A stretch of DNA of 64,000 bases from CAYNVS01 sp964400725 (lineage in GTDB: Bacteria > Myxococcota_A > SURF-8 > CAYNVS01), in assembly GCA_964400725.1 (NCBI GenBank), contig CAYNVS010000001.1, positions 161,931-225,930 on the forward strand, in the 5' to 3' direction. The notes under the pieces are model-generated. The model saw only the letters and a list, made by a program, of their open reading frames with translations. It was not told the origin of the DNA and did not search any database. This document shows positions 62,414 to 64,000 of the stretch, one piece after another. The position numbers were made by a program, and so were the translations under genes. Position 1 is the first letter of the stretch. Every line of letters starts with the position of its first letter.

Positions 62414-62747
62414 GCTTAATCCTTTCGTCTTCAAACATAGTAAAATGGCCGATACGCGGGATTTCTCTCTCTCGCCGCGCCGCCTTGATCGAGAAGGCGC
62501 GAGTTTTACTCGAACGCGGCAAACCGGCCTGTATGGCCGTTATGAAGCGTCGGCAAAAGCGTTTCTTCTCCCGCGGGGCGCCCGCTAAAAACATAAAATC
62601 ATAAATAACGGTCGCGATAATAGATTTGTCCGCCGAAAAAAAAGCGCTTTTTACTCGGTTTCAGCTCGTAAAAATCATATAACGATAGGTATAAATCCGC
62701 AATATCTCTTCGCTTTTTTTGAGCGTATTTTTTTTGAAGAAAAAGTC
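62414..62747. other. Non-coding spacer upstream of the rRNA promoters
   Basis: No gene is supported in this stretch. A minus-strand frame at 62400-62594 is short, very basic and without a ribosome site. Confidence 0.4.
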
Positions 62748-62775
62748 TTGACTTTCAGTTTTTTGCGTGTATAAA
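62748..62775 (+). promoter_or_regulatory. rRNA promoter P1
   Basis: TTGACT (62748-62753), 16 bases, TATAAA (62770-62775), preceded by an AT-rich upstream stretch, about 300 bp before 16S. Confidence 0.65.
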
Positions 62776-62865
62776 TCTCACTTCGCCGCGGGCAAACGGC
62801 TCTCGGCAAGGTTCTTTTAAAGTTTAAAACTTTTTCGAGTTTTTAAAAAAAGATTAAAAAAAATC

Positions 62866-62894
62866 TTGACAAGAAACCTCGAAAAGTGTAGAAC
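62866..62894 (+). promoter_or_regulatory. rRNA promoter P2
   Basis: TTGACA (62866-62871), 17 bases, TAGAAC (62889-62894). It has A/T tracts upstream and the same layout as the rpsU promoter. A boxA-like GGTCTTTGAAAAC follows near 62951-62963, as in rRNA antitermination leaders. Confidence 0.7.
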
Positions 62895-63056
62895 GAGCTT
62901 CTGCGCTGAAAAACGAAAGTTTGAAAACGCAGGCGTTTGAAAGCAGACTTGGTCTTTGAAAACTGAATAGCAGGAATATGATTGTGCGTTTTATGCCTTG
63001 AGAAGAAACCTTTGATTATGAACAGACGATTCAATGAATCGGATGGTCAAACTCTC

Positions 63057-64000
<944 letters not shown>

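Noticed and set aside
62400..62594. Small basic minus-strand frame upstream of the cupin gene
   Set aside because: No ribosome site, and it overlaps the cupin start.

Overview
The window is about 64 kb of gene-dense, roughly 54% GC bacterial chromosome that ends inside a 16S rRNA gene. The cell is Gram-negative: it encodes a FadL-type outer-membrane porin, an MlaD lipid-transport protein, RseP, several lipoproteins and a class C penicillin-binding protein. It respires (complex I genes). The 16S segment, and families such as the recR-linked helical-repeat protein and the DUF362 protein, look like one of the lineages formerly grouped as Deltaproteobacteria. I cannot place it further from the sequence alone.

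Layout. 1-7.6 kb (minus strand): a cell-envelope and translation block, trmJ-like - cdsA - rseP - tsaB - an FMN/4Fe-4S membrane protein - a small membrane protein, followed by mlaD - ybaK. 7.7-16.3 kb: a large unknown lipoprotein, a receiver protein with a very long acidic linker, then on the plus strand a helical-repeat protein, recR, a sensor histidine kinase and an MFS transporter. 16.5-20.2 kb (minus): rpsU with its own promoter and terminator, a GH31 lipoprotein and a DUF362 protein. 20.3-31.0 kb (minus): complex I genes nuoEFGJKLMN plus a nitrilase-family amidase; nuoABCDHI are absent here. 31.2-34.8 kb: a small accessory patch with a DUF6498 membrane protein, a TIGR02147-type regulator overlapping a lipoprotein gene, and two genes that appear broken by single-base frameshifts. 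34.8-44.3 kb: a TPR protein, pbpC-polA, and a Cys-rich lipoprotein with a FadL-type porin. 44.3-49.8 kb: a MATE exporter, tRNA-Ser(GCT), a BtuF-like protein, an unknown protein, a glutaredoxin-like lipoprotein and a Cys-rich exported protein. 50.2-56.7 kb (plus): a compact operon of two M16 peptidase-family proteins (one with an intact zinc site, one without), Lon and an endonuclease Q-like enzyme. 56.7-59.2 kb (minus): a double-FHA sigma54 activator with yicC. 59.4-62.4 kb: a three-repeat beta-helix lipoprotein, a HAD phosphatase and a cupin. 62.7-64 kb: tandem rRNA promoters and the 5' part of 16S rRNA.

Most of the window is ordinary housekeeping. The parts most worth following up are the TIGR02147/lipoprotein patch with its frameshifts, the tandem palindromes at 49.86-49.91 kb, the M16-M16-Lon-EndoQ operon, the receiver-linker-helix protein, the NosR-like electron-transfer pair, and a compact three-way-junction palindrome at the left edge. 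I did not find a clear-cut new defence or mobile system, and there is no CRISPR array, transposase or phage gene.
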